From: JBBSOW01 sp038259365
GTDB lineage: Bacteria; Actinomycetota; Actinomycetes; Propionibacteriales; Propionibacteriaceae
Reading direction: 5' to 3'
Assembly (NCBI GenBank): GCA_038259365.1
Contig: JBBSOW010000004.1
Location: 1-64,000 of the forward strand
DNA length: 64,000 bases
Position 1 is the first letter of the stretch; every line of letters starts with the position of its first letter. Under the pieces are notes generated by a model. That model was given only the letters and a program-made list of their open reading frames with translations, did no database searches and was not told where the DNA came from. Made by a program: the position numbers and the translations under genes. Of the stretch, positions 31,337 through 39,662 are shown in pieces.

Positions 31337-32506
31337 GTGTCTGACGAAGCCGTATCCGAACATCCTCTCCTGCCCGCCGTGCGCGAGGCCCTAGCCACGG
31401 TGATCGACCCCGAGATCAAGCGGCCCGTCACCGAGCTCGGCATGGTCGACGAGGTCCGCATCGACGACGCGGGCGTTGCCCACGTGACGATCTTGTTGAC
31501 GATCTCCGGGTGCCCGCTGAAGGACACCCTGCGCCGCGACGTCACGGCCGCGGCGGGGGGCGTCGAGGGCATCACCGGCGTCGAGGTCACCCTGGGCACG
31601 ATGACCGACGAGCAGCGCGCGGAACTGAAGAAGTTCCTCACCGGCGGAGCCGCCGAGCGGGAGATCCCGTTCGCCAAGGCCTCCTCGCTCACGAAGGTGA
31701 TCGCCGTGGCCTCGGGCAAGGGCGGGGTCGGCAAGTCCTCGGTCACGGTCAACCTGGCCGTGGCGCTGGCCCGGCAGGGGCGCAAAGTCGGCCTCCTCGA
31801 CGCCGACATCTACGGCCATTCCATCCCTTCGATGCTGGGGGTCGCCGACGCCCGCCCCACCTCGGTGGAGGAGATGATCATGCCCGTGCCGGTGCTGGAT
31901 CTGAAGGCCATCTCCATCGGCATGATGAAGCCCAAACGCGATCAGGTCGTCGCCTGGCGCGGACCCATCCTGGACCGCGCCATCCAGCAGATGCTGGCCG
32001 ACGTGTACTGGGGAGACCTGGACTATCTGATCTTGGACCTGCCGCCCGGCACCGGCGATGTTGCCATCTCGTTGGGCCAAAAGCTGCCCAACGCCGAGGT
32101 CCTCGTCGTCACCACCCCGCAACAGGCCGCCGCCGAGGTCGCCGAGCGGGCCGGCACGATGGCCTCGATGATGAACCAGCGGGTGCTCGGCGTGATCGAG
32201 AACATGGCCTACCTGGAGACCACCTGCCCGCACTGCCACGAGGCGCATCGCGTCGAGGTCTTCGGCCACGGCGGCGGGGAATCGGTGGCTCGGGGGCTCA
32301 CGAAGCGGCTCGGCTACGACGTCGAACTGCTCGGCCAGATTCCGCTTGATCCGCGGCTGCGCGCCGGCGGAGACGACGGGCTACCGGTGGTCTTGAGCGA
32401 TCCCGACTCGGCCGCCGCCATCGCGCTGAACGATCTGGCCCGCCACATTTCCCGCCGAGGCCGCGGGCTGGCGGGCCTGCAGCTCGGGCTCAGCCCCACC
32501 GGGTAG
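31337..32506 (+). CDS. mrp: Mrp/ApbC-type iron-sulfur cluster carrier P-loop ATPase
   Basis: A 389-aa cytosolic protein. Residues 1-90 form a MIP18/DUF59 domain (ALATVIDPEIKRPVTELGMV, ISGCPLKDTL). The ATPase core starts near residue 115 with the deviant Walker A VASGKGGVGKSSVTVNLAVA, then LLDADIYGHSIPSMLG, the switch region LILDLPPGTGDVAISLGQ, and the cluster-binding CxxC in LETTCPHCHEAHRV. Such proteins hold and deliver Fe-S clusters to apoproteins. A GTG start 7 nt after a TAGGCT box indicates a leaderless mRNA. It is convergent with tatB, 23 bp apart. Confidence 0.94.
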   Translation: MSDEAVSEHPLLPAVREALATVIDPEIKRPVTELGMVDEVRIDDAGVAHVTILLTISGCPLKDTLRRDVTAAAGGVEGITGVEVTLGTMTDEQRAELKKFLTGGAAEREIPFAKASSLTKVIAVASGKGGVGKSSVTVNLAVALARQGRKVGLLDADIYGHSIPSMLGVADARPTSVEEMIMPVPVLDLKAISIGMMKPKRDQVVAWRGPILDRAIQQMLADVYWGDLDYLILDLPPGTGDVAISLGQKLPNAEVLVVTTPQQAAAEVAERAGTMASMMNQRVLGVIENMAYLETTCPHCHEAHRVEVFGHGGGESVARGLTKRLGYDVELLGQIPLDPRLRAGGDDGLPVVLSDPDSAAAIALNDLARHISRRGRGLAGLQLGLSPTG

Positions 32507-32529
32507 GGCTCGCAAGAGCCGCGGCGCGC

Positions 32530-33042
32530 TCAGGTGGCGTCGACGTCGAACGGCGTCCGGTGCTGCGCGGACTCGCGCTCTGACCCGTTCGGCTCACCCG
32601 GCGGCTCCGCCTCGGGCGCGACCTCAGTCTCGGGCTCCGGCTCGGCGGCGGGCTCGACGCCGTTCTCGTCTTCGCCGCGAGCCAGCTCGTTGATGTTGGC
32701 GCCGAGATCGTCGAGCTCCTCGCGGATGCTCGAAAGGTCTTCGCCGGTGTCGTCGAACATCTTCTTGGTGTCGGCGATCTCTTCTTTCACGTCGGAGATG
32801 ATCGGATCCACCTGATCCAGCAGGTGCCGCTTGATCGAGCCGCGCGGATCGCGGATGTCGAAGTCTTTGAACTCGGGGCCGAGTTCGCTGGAGATCTGGT
32901 TCTGGGCGTTGTTGGCGATGTTGCGCACGTAGTTGATCACCCGGGCGGCCTTGCGGGCGAGTTCGGGCAGCTTCTCGGGCCCGAACAGGATGACCGCAGC
33001 CACCAGCAAGACCATCACTTCGGGGATGCCTAGGCCACTCAT
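32530..33042 (-). CDS. tatB: Sec-independent protein translocase subunit TatB
   Basis: A 170-aa membrane protein. The N-terminal helix GLGIPEVMVLLVAAVILFGP with the conserved FGPEKLPELARKAAR hinge is the TatA/B signature; the Glu near residue 8 supports TatB. An amphipathic helix and a long acidic, coiled C-terminus follow (SIREELDDLGANINELARGE). TatB forms the Tat receptor with TatC for folded precursors with twin-arginine signals; TatC is not in this window. It follows htrA by 8 bp in the sigE block, an order also known from mycobacteria, so it may be induced with the envelope-stress operon. Confidence 0.88.
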   Translation of the reverse strand: MSGLGIPEVMVLLVAAVILFGPEKLPELARKAARVINYVRNIANNAQNQISSELGPEFKDFDIRDPRGSIKRHLLDQVDPIISDVKEEIADTKKMFDDTGEDLSSIREELDDLGANINELARGEDENGVEPAAEPEPETEVAPEAEPPGEPNGSERESAQHRTPFDVDAT

Positions 33043-33050
33043 AACTGTGC

Positions 33051-34367
33051 TTATCCGACCTTAGAATCTAAGACGACCTCGGCCTCGGCCTTATCGTCGT
33101 CGCGAATGTAGCCGATCGTGATGGAATCCCCGGGCCGATTGACACGGATCCGTACGATGGCGTCCACCATCGTACGCACAGGCGTGCCTTCCACCGAAGT
33201 GAGGACGTCACCCTTCTTCAAACCCGCCTTCTTGGCCGCGGAGGACTTGGTCAGCGACACGATCTCGGCCCCGGCGGGTCCCTCACTGGTGCGCACCGAC
33301 GCGCCGATGGTGGGGTAGGTGGCCTCCCCGTCGGCGATCAGCAGCTGCGCGATCTCTTGTGCTTGGGTGATCGGGATGGCGAAGCCCACGCCGATGCTGC
33401 CCGAGCTACCGCCCGATTCGGAGCGGCCGAGGCTGAGGATCGCCGAGTTGACGCCGATGACCCGCCCCTGATCGTCCACCAGCGGCCCGCCCGAGTTGCC
33501 GGGGTTGATCGGGGCGTCGGTCTGCACGGCGTTGATGAAAGCCGAAGCGTCGCCATCGTCGGCGTTCCCGCCGACCACGACGGAACGATCCTTGGCCGAG
33601 ACGATCCCCTCGGTCACGGTTCCGCCCAGCCCCAGGGGGGAACCGACGGCGATCGCCGGCTGGCCGATCTCCACGTCCGCCGAGGTGGCGAACTCCACAG
33701 GCACCAACGGCGCCTTCGCGCCCACCTCGAGGACGGCCAGATCGTAGCTGGGGCTCACCCCGACGACTCGCGCGCGGTGACGGCTGCCGTCGTCGAAGGT
33801 CAAGGTGATGGAGCGGGAGTTTCGGGCCCCGTCCACGACGTGGTTGTTGGTCATAACGTGACCCTTGTCGTCCATGACGAACCCGGAGCCGGTGCCCTGC
33901 CCGCGGCTGGTGCGCACCGAGATGGTGACAGCGCTGGGCAACACCTTGGCGGCCACGGCGACCACGTCCGAGGGCCCCGACGGGGCGGGCGGCGCCGCCG
34001 CCGGCGATGGGCTAGCGGAGACCGACGGCTCGGAAAGCCCCGGAATCGGGGGAAGCTCGCCCAACCGGTTTCCGAGCACCCCGCCACCGATGCCCGCGAC
34101 GGCGGCCATGAGGACCACCAGCGTCGTGGCTCCCGCCCCCAACCGGGCGCGGCGGGTGCCTCGAGTGGCGACACCGGCCGGTCCCAGAGGCCGAGTGGTC
34201 TGAGCGGGCTGCGGTGGGCCCCACGGACCCTCGGGATGCGCGCCGGGAATGGGACTGAAGCGGGCGGGCGGGGCCGCAGCTCGCCGCTGGGCGTTCAGTA
34301 ACGCCTCGTGGGCGGCATCGTTTTGCGAACCCCAGTAATCGCTCTCGGCGTCGTCCTGCTCGAGCAC
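33051..34367 (-). CDS. htrA: HtrA-like membrane-anchored serine protease with PDZ domain
   Basis: A 438-aa envelope protease. A cytoplasmic proline-rich part (residues 1-about 75) precedes a membrane anchor (GATTLVVLMAAVAGIGGGVLG). The trypsin-like domain shows the triad His in MTNNHVVDGA, Asp in SPSYDLAVLEVG and Ser in PINPGNSGGPLVDDQG. The PDZ domain begins about residue 345 (AGAEIVSLTKSSAAKKAGLK). It degrades or refolds damaged proteins outside the membrane and may trigger release of SigE. I used GTG 34367, 4 nt after the anti-sigma stop; the longer frame only reuses upstream codons. It belongs to the sigE / anti-sigma / htrA / tatB block. Confidence 0.92.
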   Translation of the reverse strand: MLEQDDAESDYWGSQNDAAHEALLNAQRRAAAPPARFSPIPGAHPEGPWGPPQPAQTTRPLGPAGVATRGTRRARLGAGATTLVVLMAAVAGIGGGVLGNRLGELPPIPGLSEPSVSASPSPAAAPPAPSGPSDVVAVAAKVLPSAVTISVRTSRGQGTGSGFVMDDKGHVMTNNHVVDGARNSRSITLTFDDGSRHRARVVGVSPSYDLAVLEVGAKAPLVPVEFATSADVEIGQPAIAVGSPLGLGGTVTEGIVSAKDRSVVVGGNADDGDASAFINAVQTDAPINPGNSGGPLVDDQGRVIGVNSAILSLGRSESGGSSGSIGVGFAIPITQAQEIAQLLIADGEATYPTIGASVRTSEGPAGAEIVSLTKSSAAKKAGLKKGDVLTSVEGTPVRTMVDAIVRIRVNRPGDSITIGYIRDDDKAEAEVVLDSKVG

Positions 34368-34371
34368 GCCG

Positions 34372-35877
34372 CTAACCCCGCATCCCGAAGATGGCCCGCC
34401 AGCCGGAGAGGACGCGCTCGGTCCTCGAGCGCAGTAGGGGCGGGTCGTGGGGCAGCGCCGCCACCGCTGCACTCAGGTACTCCTCGCCCCCCGAGGCGGT
34501 CACGGTGAACACCTTCTTGCCGCTTTGCCAGGTGGCCTCCGCGGGATTGTGCTCGTTGCGGTAGGCCCGCAGCGCGGGATCCCAGGCGAGGCCGGGCGTC
34601 GAGGCGGCCAGCGCCCCGTTCTGCTCGCTGAGGACGATCGCGTGGATCCCGTCGGCGTAGCTCGTGTAGACCACGGAGTCCCCCGATCCCAGCGGGCCGG
34701 TGTGGGTCATCTGGCTCAACGGCAATCCTGCCAGCTCACCGGCACAGGAGCAGCCACGCTCGGCCAGCGCGGGTACGGCCGCCGAAGACACCTCGCTCGT
34801 GCGGCTGGTCGCGTCGATCACGGGGCCGAGGTGGGCGAGGAACGCGGTTTTGGTGCGGTGCATTCGCAACACCCCGGCCGAGGCGGTGAGCCGGCCGTCG
34901 GAATCGTAGGTGGCATGCCACAAGAGCATCGACGTTTGCGGGTCCACCCACCATCGGGCGGCGACCGCTCCGTCCTCGCTGGCTTCGATGAGATCGGCGG
35001 ATACGCCGGCGATCACGCTCGCCGAGGCGTAGCCACGCAGGCGGTAGTGAGCCGTCAGCAGCGACATCGGCAATCGGTCCGCGGTATCGGACAGGTGGCC
35101 CTGTTGGGCCAAGGCGCCGTTGGCGTCGTAGAGGGACACCTCGCTGCCCTGGCCGGGTGAGGAGTCGATCCGCGCGGCGCCTCGATAGATGCGCTCGCCC
35201 ACGCGCCACCAGGCTTGATGCAGCCCAGACGTGCTAACCGCGGTTTGGCCTCGGCCAGCTGTGGTGGCGAGATGGGTCAACTCGCTGTCGGTGAGGGCCT
35301 TGGCGGTGTTGATGCTGGGAGCCTGTCCCGGGGCGTCGGTACGGAATCTCTCGAGCTCGCCGGCGCTGAGCAGCGACAGCGCGGGATCGGCCCCCATGGG
35401 CCGCCGCTCCAGGCTCTCGGTCAGCATGGCCCGGGACTTGGCGCCTGGGGTGATGGCCGCCTCTTCGACGTCTGGGGCGGCCGCCCAGCCCGCGCCCACG
35501 AACACGACCAGCATCGCGCACACCATCGAGGCCGCCAGCGCGCGACGACGATTGCGGCGCGCCCTGCTGGGCAGAGCGGTCGTCGTGGCTCGAGGATCGC
35601 GGGAGTTGTCGAAGGGGCGCGTCCACAGGGGTTGATCGGCTCCCTCGCCGGCGATGTTGACCAGCCGGGCGGACAGGTCCGCGCTGGGTCTGGCGGGCAC
35701 CTGCGTCCCGGCGAGACTCCGGTTCAGCAGGTCCCGCGCCTTTCGCAGATCGGCCAACTCGTCGCGGCAGAGGTAGCAGTCCAGGAGGTGGCTTTGGACG
35801 TTCTCACGGTCCACGGCGCTGAGCCCCAGATCGAGCAGGGCGGTCAGATCGGCGCTGGGCGGACAACGCCCGTTCAT
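34372..35877 (-). CDS. Fused anti-sigma factor: zinc-finger domain plus RseB/MucB-like periplasmic sensor
   Basis: A 501-aa protein. Residues 1-45 contain the zinc anti-sigma motif HLLDCYLCRDEL (His-x3-Cys-x2-Cys), which should bind SigE. A membrane helix follows near residue 115 (ALAASMVCAMLVVFVGAGWA). The external part of about 370 residues has two regions like MucB/RseB (YRGAARIDSSPGQGSEVSLY; RWWVDPQTSMLLWHATYDSD), including a Cys pair in ERGCSCAGEL. In proteobacteria and mycobacteria the anti-sigma (RseA) and RseB are usually separate or RseA lacks such an outer domain; here both roles seem combined. The start overlaps the sigE stop (ATGA), as expected for stoichiometric anti-sigma synthesis. 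Confidence 0.87.
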   Translation of the reverse strand: MNGRCPPSADLTALLDLGLSAVDRENVQSHLLDCYLCRDELADLRKARDLLNRSLAGTQVPARPSADLSARLVNIAGEGADQPLWTRPFDNSRDPRATTTALPSRARRNRRRALAASMVCAMLVVFVGAGWAAAPDVEEAAITPGAKSRAMLTESLERRPMGADPALSLLSAGELERFRTDAPGQAPSINTAKALTDSELTHLATTAGRGQTAVSTSGLHQAWWRVGERIYRGAARIDSSPGQGSEVSLYDANGALAQQGHLSDTADRLPMSLLTAHYRLRGYASASVIAGVSADLIEASEDGAVAARWWVDPQTSMLLWHATYDSDGRLTASAGVLRMHRTKTAFLAHLGPVIDATSRTSEVSSAAVPALAERGCSCAGELAGLPLSQMTHTGPLGSGDSVVYTSYADGIHAIVLSEQNGALAASTPGLAWDPALRAYRNEHNPAEATWQSGKKVFTVTASGGEEYLSAAVAALPHDPPLLRSRTERVLSGWRAIFGMRG

Positions 35878-36557
35878 GGGGCGTCGGGTCCTGATTCCAC
35901 GCTGACCCCGAGGTAGCGCTCGCGCTCGGCTCCGGGTTGGCGATGGGCTAGGGACTCCCGCAACTGGGCGCGCCCGCGGTGGATCCGGCTGCGGACGGTG
36001 CCGAGCTTGACGTCGAGGACCGCCGCCACTTCCTCATAGCTCAACCCCTCGATGTCGCACAGCACGACGGCGGCCCGAAAGTCGGGCGACAGCTGCGCCA
36101 GCGCCGCCGCCACATCGTGATCGAGGCCGTGATCGTCGAGGGCCTGGGCGGGATGGGGTTCGGAGCCGACAAGGCGTTCGGTGCCAGCCTCGGTCAGCCC
36201 GTCGAAGCGGATCCGCTGCCGCCGGCGGGCGCCGTCGAGGAAGAGATTGGTCGTGATCCGGTGCAGCCACCCCTCGAAGGTGCCGGGCTGGAAGCGGTGC
36301 AGGCTCTTGAAGACTCGGACGAACGCGTCCTGGGTGAGGTCCTCGGCGTCGTGCTGATTGCCCGTGAGCCGGTAGGCCAGCCGATACACCCGCCCGCTGT
36401 GCTCGGCCACGACCTGCTCCCAGGTGGGCGGCCGCCAGGGCGTCGCTGGGTCATCGAGGGCGGGGGTGTCATCGGCGGCGGGGGTGTCATCGAGCAAGGG
36501 CTCGCCGCTGGGCAACGTCGACCGGCGTAGCTGGCCCGGTATAGACCGTGCGACCAT
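35874..36557 (-). CDS. sigE: ECF RNA polymerase sigma factor, SigE-like
   Basis: A 227-aa extracytoplasmic-function sigma factor. An acidic linker with a repeat (DDTPAADDTPALDDP) occupies residues about 20-40. Region 2 is EQVVAEHSGRVYRLAYRLTG then DAEDLTQDAFVRVFKSL, region 4 is LSPDFRAAVVLCDIEGLSYE with EEVAAVLDVKLGTVRSRIHR for -35 recognition. I chose the ATG at 36555-36557, preceded by a strong GAGGGGAGGG; the longer frame has no support. The stop overlaps the anti-sigma start. It should direct envelope-stress genes, including the htrA and tatB genes in the same operon. Confidence 0.93.
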   Translation of the reverse strand: MVARSIPGQLRRSTLPSGEPLLDDTPAADDTPALDDPATPWRPPTWEQVVAEHSGRVYRLAYRLTGNQHDAEDLTQDAFVRVFKSLHRFQPGTFEGWLHRITTNLFLDGARRRQRIRFDGLTEAGTERLVGSEPHPAQALDDHGLDHDVAAALAQLSPDFRAAVVLCDIEGLSYEEVAAVLDVKLGTVRSRIHRGRAQLRESLAHRQPGAERERYLGVSVESGPDAP

Positions 36558-36667
36558 GTTCCCTCCCCTCCTCGTTGCCCCCAGTGTGCCAAACAATGCT
36601 GTGCGCAGGCTGTGCTTCCTCAACGCCCGCCGGGCTCGGCTTGTTCCTGCCCGGTGGAGTCGGCTGG

Positions 36668-37579
36668 CTAACCGGCCTCGATGCGGCGATCCAGCCCGGC
36701 CCCACGCAGGGCCTTGAGGAGGTGGTCGCGTTGATCGGCACTGGCCTCGATCATCGGCGCCCGAAGACCGCCCGCGTCGAGGCCCAGGGCGCCCAGCCCC
36801 GCCTTCACCATGGTGCAGCCCTGCGTGACAAACACCCCCGTGAACACCGGAGCGAGGCGTCGGTGCAGATCCAGGGCGGCCGCGGCGTCGCCCGCGAGGA
36901 AGGTCTGGATCATCTGCTTGGCCAGCGCACCGGTGAAGTGAGTGGAGGTGCCCACCAGCCCGCTGCCCCCCACGGCCAACAGCGGCAGCGTCATCGCATC
37001 GTCGCCGCAGTAGTAGGCCAGGTCGGTGCTCGCCAATATCTCGCTGGCCTGGGCGAGGTCGAGCTTGGCGTCCTTCACGGCGAGGATTCGTGGATGGGCG
37101 GCCAGGGCCCGCAGGGTCTGCCGCTCGATCGGCACACCGGAGCGGTGCGGGATGTCGTAGAGCATGATCGGCAACGCGGTGGCCTCGGCGACGCTGAGAA
37201 AATGCCGCTCCAGCCCCTGCTGGGACGGCCGGGAATAGTATGGGGTCACCACGAGCAAGCCGTCGACGCCCGCGTCCGCCGCGCTGCGGGCCAGGGTCAC
37301 CGTGTGTTCGGTGCTGAAGGTCCCGACTCCGGCGATCACCTGGGCTCGATCCCCGACGGCATTGACGACGGCGCGCAAGATCTCCGACTTCTCGGTGTCG
37401 GTCGTGGTGGGGGCTTCGCCGGTGGTTCCGTTCAACACCACGGCGTCACACCCCTGCTGATCCACCAGGTAGGCCGCCAATCGCGCGGTCTTGGCGAGAT
37501 CGACCCGAAGGTGCGCATCGAAAGGGGTCACCATGGCTGTCAGGAGGCGACCGAACGGAGCGGGGGTGGCGGCAGACAT
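36668..37579 (-). CDS. dapA: 4-hydroxy-tetrahydrodipicolinate synthase
   Basis: A 303-aa aldolase-class enzyme joining pyruvate and aspartate semialdehyde, the first diaminopimelate-specific step. Visible features: GRLLTAMVTPFDAHLRVDLA at the N-terminus, VVLNGTTGEAPTTTDTEKSE, the catalytic Tyr in PIMLYDIPHRSGVPIE and the Schiff-base Lys in RILAVKDAKLDLAQASEIL. The ATG is preceded by TAGACT at 37587-37592 with a 7-nt gap (leaderless). It is divergent from the methyltransferase at 37638. With dapE, dapD and dapC elsewhere in this window it supplies mDAP for peptidoglycan and lysine. Confidence 0.95.
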   Translation of the reverse strand: MSAATPAPFGRLLTAMVTPFDAHLRVDLAKTARLAAYLVDQQGCDAVVLNGTTGEAPTTTDTEKSEILRAVVNAVGDRAQVIAGVGTFSTEHTVTLARSAADAGVDGLLVVTPYYSRPSQQGLERHFLSVAEATALPIMLYDIPHRSGVPIERQTLRALAAHPRILAVKDAKLDLAQASEILASTDLAYYCGDDAMTLPLLAVGGSGLVGTSTHFTGALAKQMIQTFLAGDAAAALDLHRRLAPVFTGVFVTQGCTMVKAGLGALGLDAGGLRAPMIEASADQRDHLLKALRGAGLDRRIEAG

Positions 37580-37637
37580 GCCGAAGAGTCTAAACCACTC
37601 TCTGTCCGCACCGGCCGAGCTGGGCTAGGCTGGCCCG

Positions 37638-38309
37638 GTGAATATAGCCAGTGCGACAAGCACCCCAGGAAACGCTACCCCCTGGTCTCCCGAGGCCCTC
37701 GGCTTCGCCGAGGAGTTCGTGCCCGAGCCGGAGGCGAGCCGGGACGCCCGCGCCGAGGCCGCCGACCTCGGCGTGAGCGTCATCAGCCAGGGTGGCGCGT
37801 CCGCGTTGACCCTCCTGGCCAAAACGATCAATGCCCGGGCGGTCGTCGAGATCGGCACCGGAACGGGCGTCTCCGGGCTCGCGCTGTTCGCGGGCATGGC
37901 TTCCGACGGCGTGCTCACGAGCATCGACATCGAGCACGACCACCAGTCCGTGGCTCGCCGCGCCTTTGCCGCCGTCGGCATCAAAGCCCAGCGCGCGCGC
38001 CTCATCGGCGGTCCGGCGCTCAACGTCTTGCCCAAGCTCAGCGACGGCGCCTACGACCTCGTGCTCATCAGCGCCGACCGGCTGGAGTACGTCGAGTACG
38101 TCGCCCAGGCCGTGCGGTTGCTGCGCTCGGGTGGCATCTTGATTCTGGATCGGGCCAGCCTGTCCGGCCGGGTCGCCGATGTGAGCAACGACGATGACGA
38201 CGAGGCCGAGGTGGTCCGCGAGGCGCTGGCCGCGGTCCGCGAGAACGAAGATCTCACCTCCACCATGCTGGCCACCGGGGACGGCCTCGTCGTCGCGGTC
38301 AAGCACTGA
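37638..38309 (+). CDS. SAM-dependent O-methyltransferase (catechol/caffeoyl-CoA OMT-like)
   Basis: A 223-aa class I methyltransferase. The SAM motif I is ARAVVEIGTGTGVSGLALF near residue 75, followed by LTSIDIEHDHQSVARRAF and the DGAYDLVLISADRLEYVEYV region of motif IV, with a Methyltransf_24/3-type fold. The substrate is unknown; an orthologue lies beside sigE in mycobacteria, from memory. The GTG start has TAGGCT at 37626-37631 exactly 6 nt upstream, indicating leaderless transcription back to back with dapA. It is convergent with glgC, 6 bp apart. Confidence 0.88.
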   Translation: MNIASATSTPGNATPWSPEALGFAEEFVPEPEASRDARAEAADLGVSVISQGGASALTLLAKTINARAVVEIGTGTGVSGLALFAGMASDGVLTSIDIEHDHQSVARRAFAAVGIKAQRARLIGGPALNVLPKLSDGAYDLVLISADRLEYVEYVAQAVRLLRSGGILILDRASLSGRVADVSNDDDDEAEVVREALAAVRENEDLTSTMLATGDGLVVAVKH

Positions 38310-38315
38310 GCCGCC

Positions 38316-39545
38316 TCAGGCGCGGGCCTTGACCGTGACGCCCTTGCCCACCACGGTGATGCCGCCCGGGGAAACGGAGAACCCGCGCGAGCGATCGAGT
38401 TCGGCGTCGACCCCCACGTCGGCGCCCTCTTCGACGACGACGCCCTTGTCCAGGATCGCGTTCGTGATGACGGCGTTGCGGGCCACCCGAACCTTGTCCA
38501 TGAGCACCGAGTTGGTGACCTTGGCCCACTTCTCGACGCGCACGAGCGGGGAGAGCACGGACTGATCGACGTCTCCGCCGGAGATGATGCAGCCCTGGCT
38601 GACGATGGAATCCTCGGCGTTCCCGCGAAGCACGAACTTGGCGCCGGGCGCCTGCACGTCATGGGTCCAGATCGGCCAGTGGCGGTTGTAGAGGCTGAAC
38701 GCCGGGTTGACCGAGACCAGATCCATGTGGGCCTCGTGGAACGCGTCGATGGTGCCGACGTCGCGCCAGTAATCCCGATCCTTCTCGGTGTTGCCGACGA
38801 CGGTGTTCGAGCGGAAGTCATAGACCTGCGCCTGTTGGCGCTCGACGAACCACGGCACGATGTCGCCGCCCATGTCGTGGCGGGCCGCCGGATCCTCGGC
38901 ATCGGCCTGCAAGGCCTCCACGAGGGCCTGCTTGGTGAAGATGTAGTTGCCCATGGAGGCGAACGACTCCTCGGGACTGTCGGGCAGCCCGGGCGGGTCG
39001 GCGGGCTTTTCCAAGAAGTCGATGATCTTGTGGCTGGCGTCGGCGTCGATGATGCCGAACGAGCTCGCGTCCCTACGGGGCACCCGGATGCCCGCCACGG
39101 TGCATCCCAGGCCCGAATCGATGTGGGCCTGCAGCATCTGGTCCACGTCCATGCGGTAGATGTTGTCGGCCCCGAAGACGACGACGTAGTCCGGTTCGTC
39201 GTCGTTGATCAGGTTCATCGACTGGAAGATCGCATCCGCGCTGCCCTGGTACCACTGCGGTCCGAGCCGCTGCTGGGCGGGCACGGGGGTGACGTAGTTG
39301 CCGAGCATCGTCGACATCCGCCAGGTCATCGAGATGTGACGGTCCAACGAGTGCGATTTGTACTGGGTCAGCACGGCAATCTTGCGTAACTCCGAGTTCG
39401 CCAGGTTGGACAGCACGAAGTCGATCAGCCGGTATTGCCCTCCGAACGGGACCGCGGGCTTGGCCCGATCCATGGTGAGGGGCATCAGCCGCTTCCCCTC
39501 TCCACCGGCCAAAACTATCGAGAGAACGTTAGGGCGAGTCGTCAT
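38316..39545 (-). CDS. glgC: Glucose-1-phosphate adenylyltransferase (ADP-glucose pyrophosphorylase)
   Basis: A 409-aa nucleotidyltransferase making ADP-glucose for glycogen. The N-terminal domain has VLSIVLAGGEGKRLMPLTMD and RAKPAVPFGGQYRLIDFVLS, the ATP/allosteric site, then QRLGPQWYQGSADAIFQSM. The C-terminal left-handed beta-helix (LSPLVRVEKWAKVTNSVLMD) follows from about residue 300. The ATG start has TAGGTT (39552-39557, minus strand) exactly 6 nt upstream, another leaderless start. It is divergent from glgA, and the two form the glycogen pair typical of actinobacteria. Confidence 0.95.
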   Translation of the reverse strand: MTTRPNVLSIVLAGGEGKRLMPLTMDRAKPAVPFGGQYRLIDFVLSNLANSELRKIAVLTQYKSHSLDRHISMTWRMSTMLGNYVTPVPAQQRLGPQWYQGSADAIFQSMNLINDDEPDYVVVFGADNIYRMDVDQMLQAHIDSGLGCTVAGIRVPRRDASSFGIIDADASHKIIDFLEKPADPPGLPDSPEESFASMGNYIFTKQALVEALQADAEDPAARHDMGGDIVPWFVERQQAQVYDFRSNTVVGNTEKDRDYWRDVGTIDAFHEAHMDLVSVNPAFSLYNRHWPIWTHDVQAPGAKFVLRGNAEDSIVSQGCIISGGDVDQSVLSPLVRVEKWAKVTNSVLMDKVRVARNAVITNAILDKGVVVEEGADVGVDAELDRSRGFSVSPGGITVVGKGVTVKARA

Positions 39546-39662
39546 GCCTCGAACCTAGGGCGTCCGGCCCGGTTGGGCAAGGACTTTGACAAAGCCGGTC
39601 TCGAGTGGCGAAGTCGGCACCAGGCTCGAGGCTCGTCCAAGCGATGTGTCACGATTTGGTGC

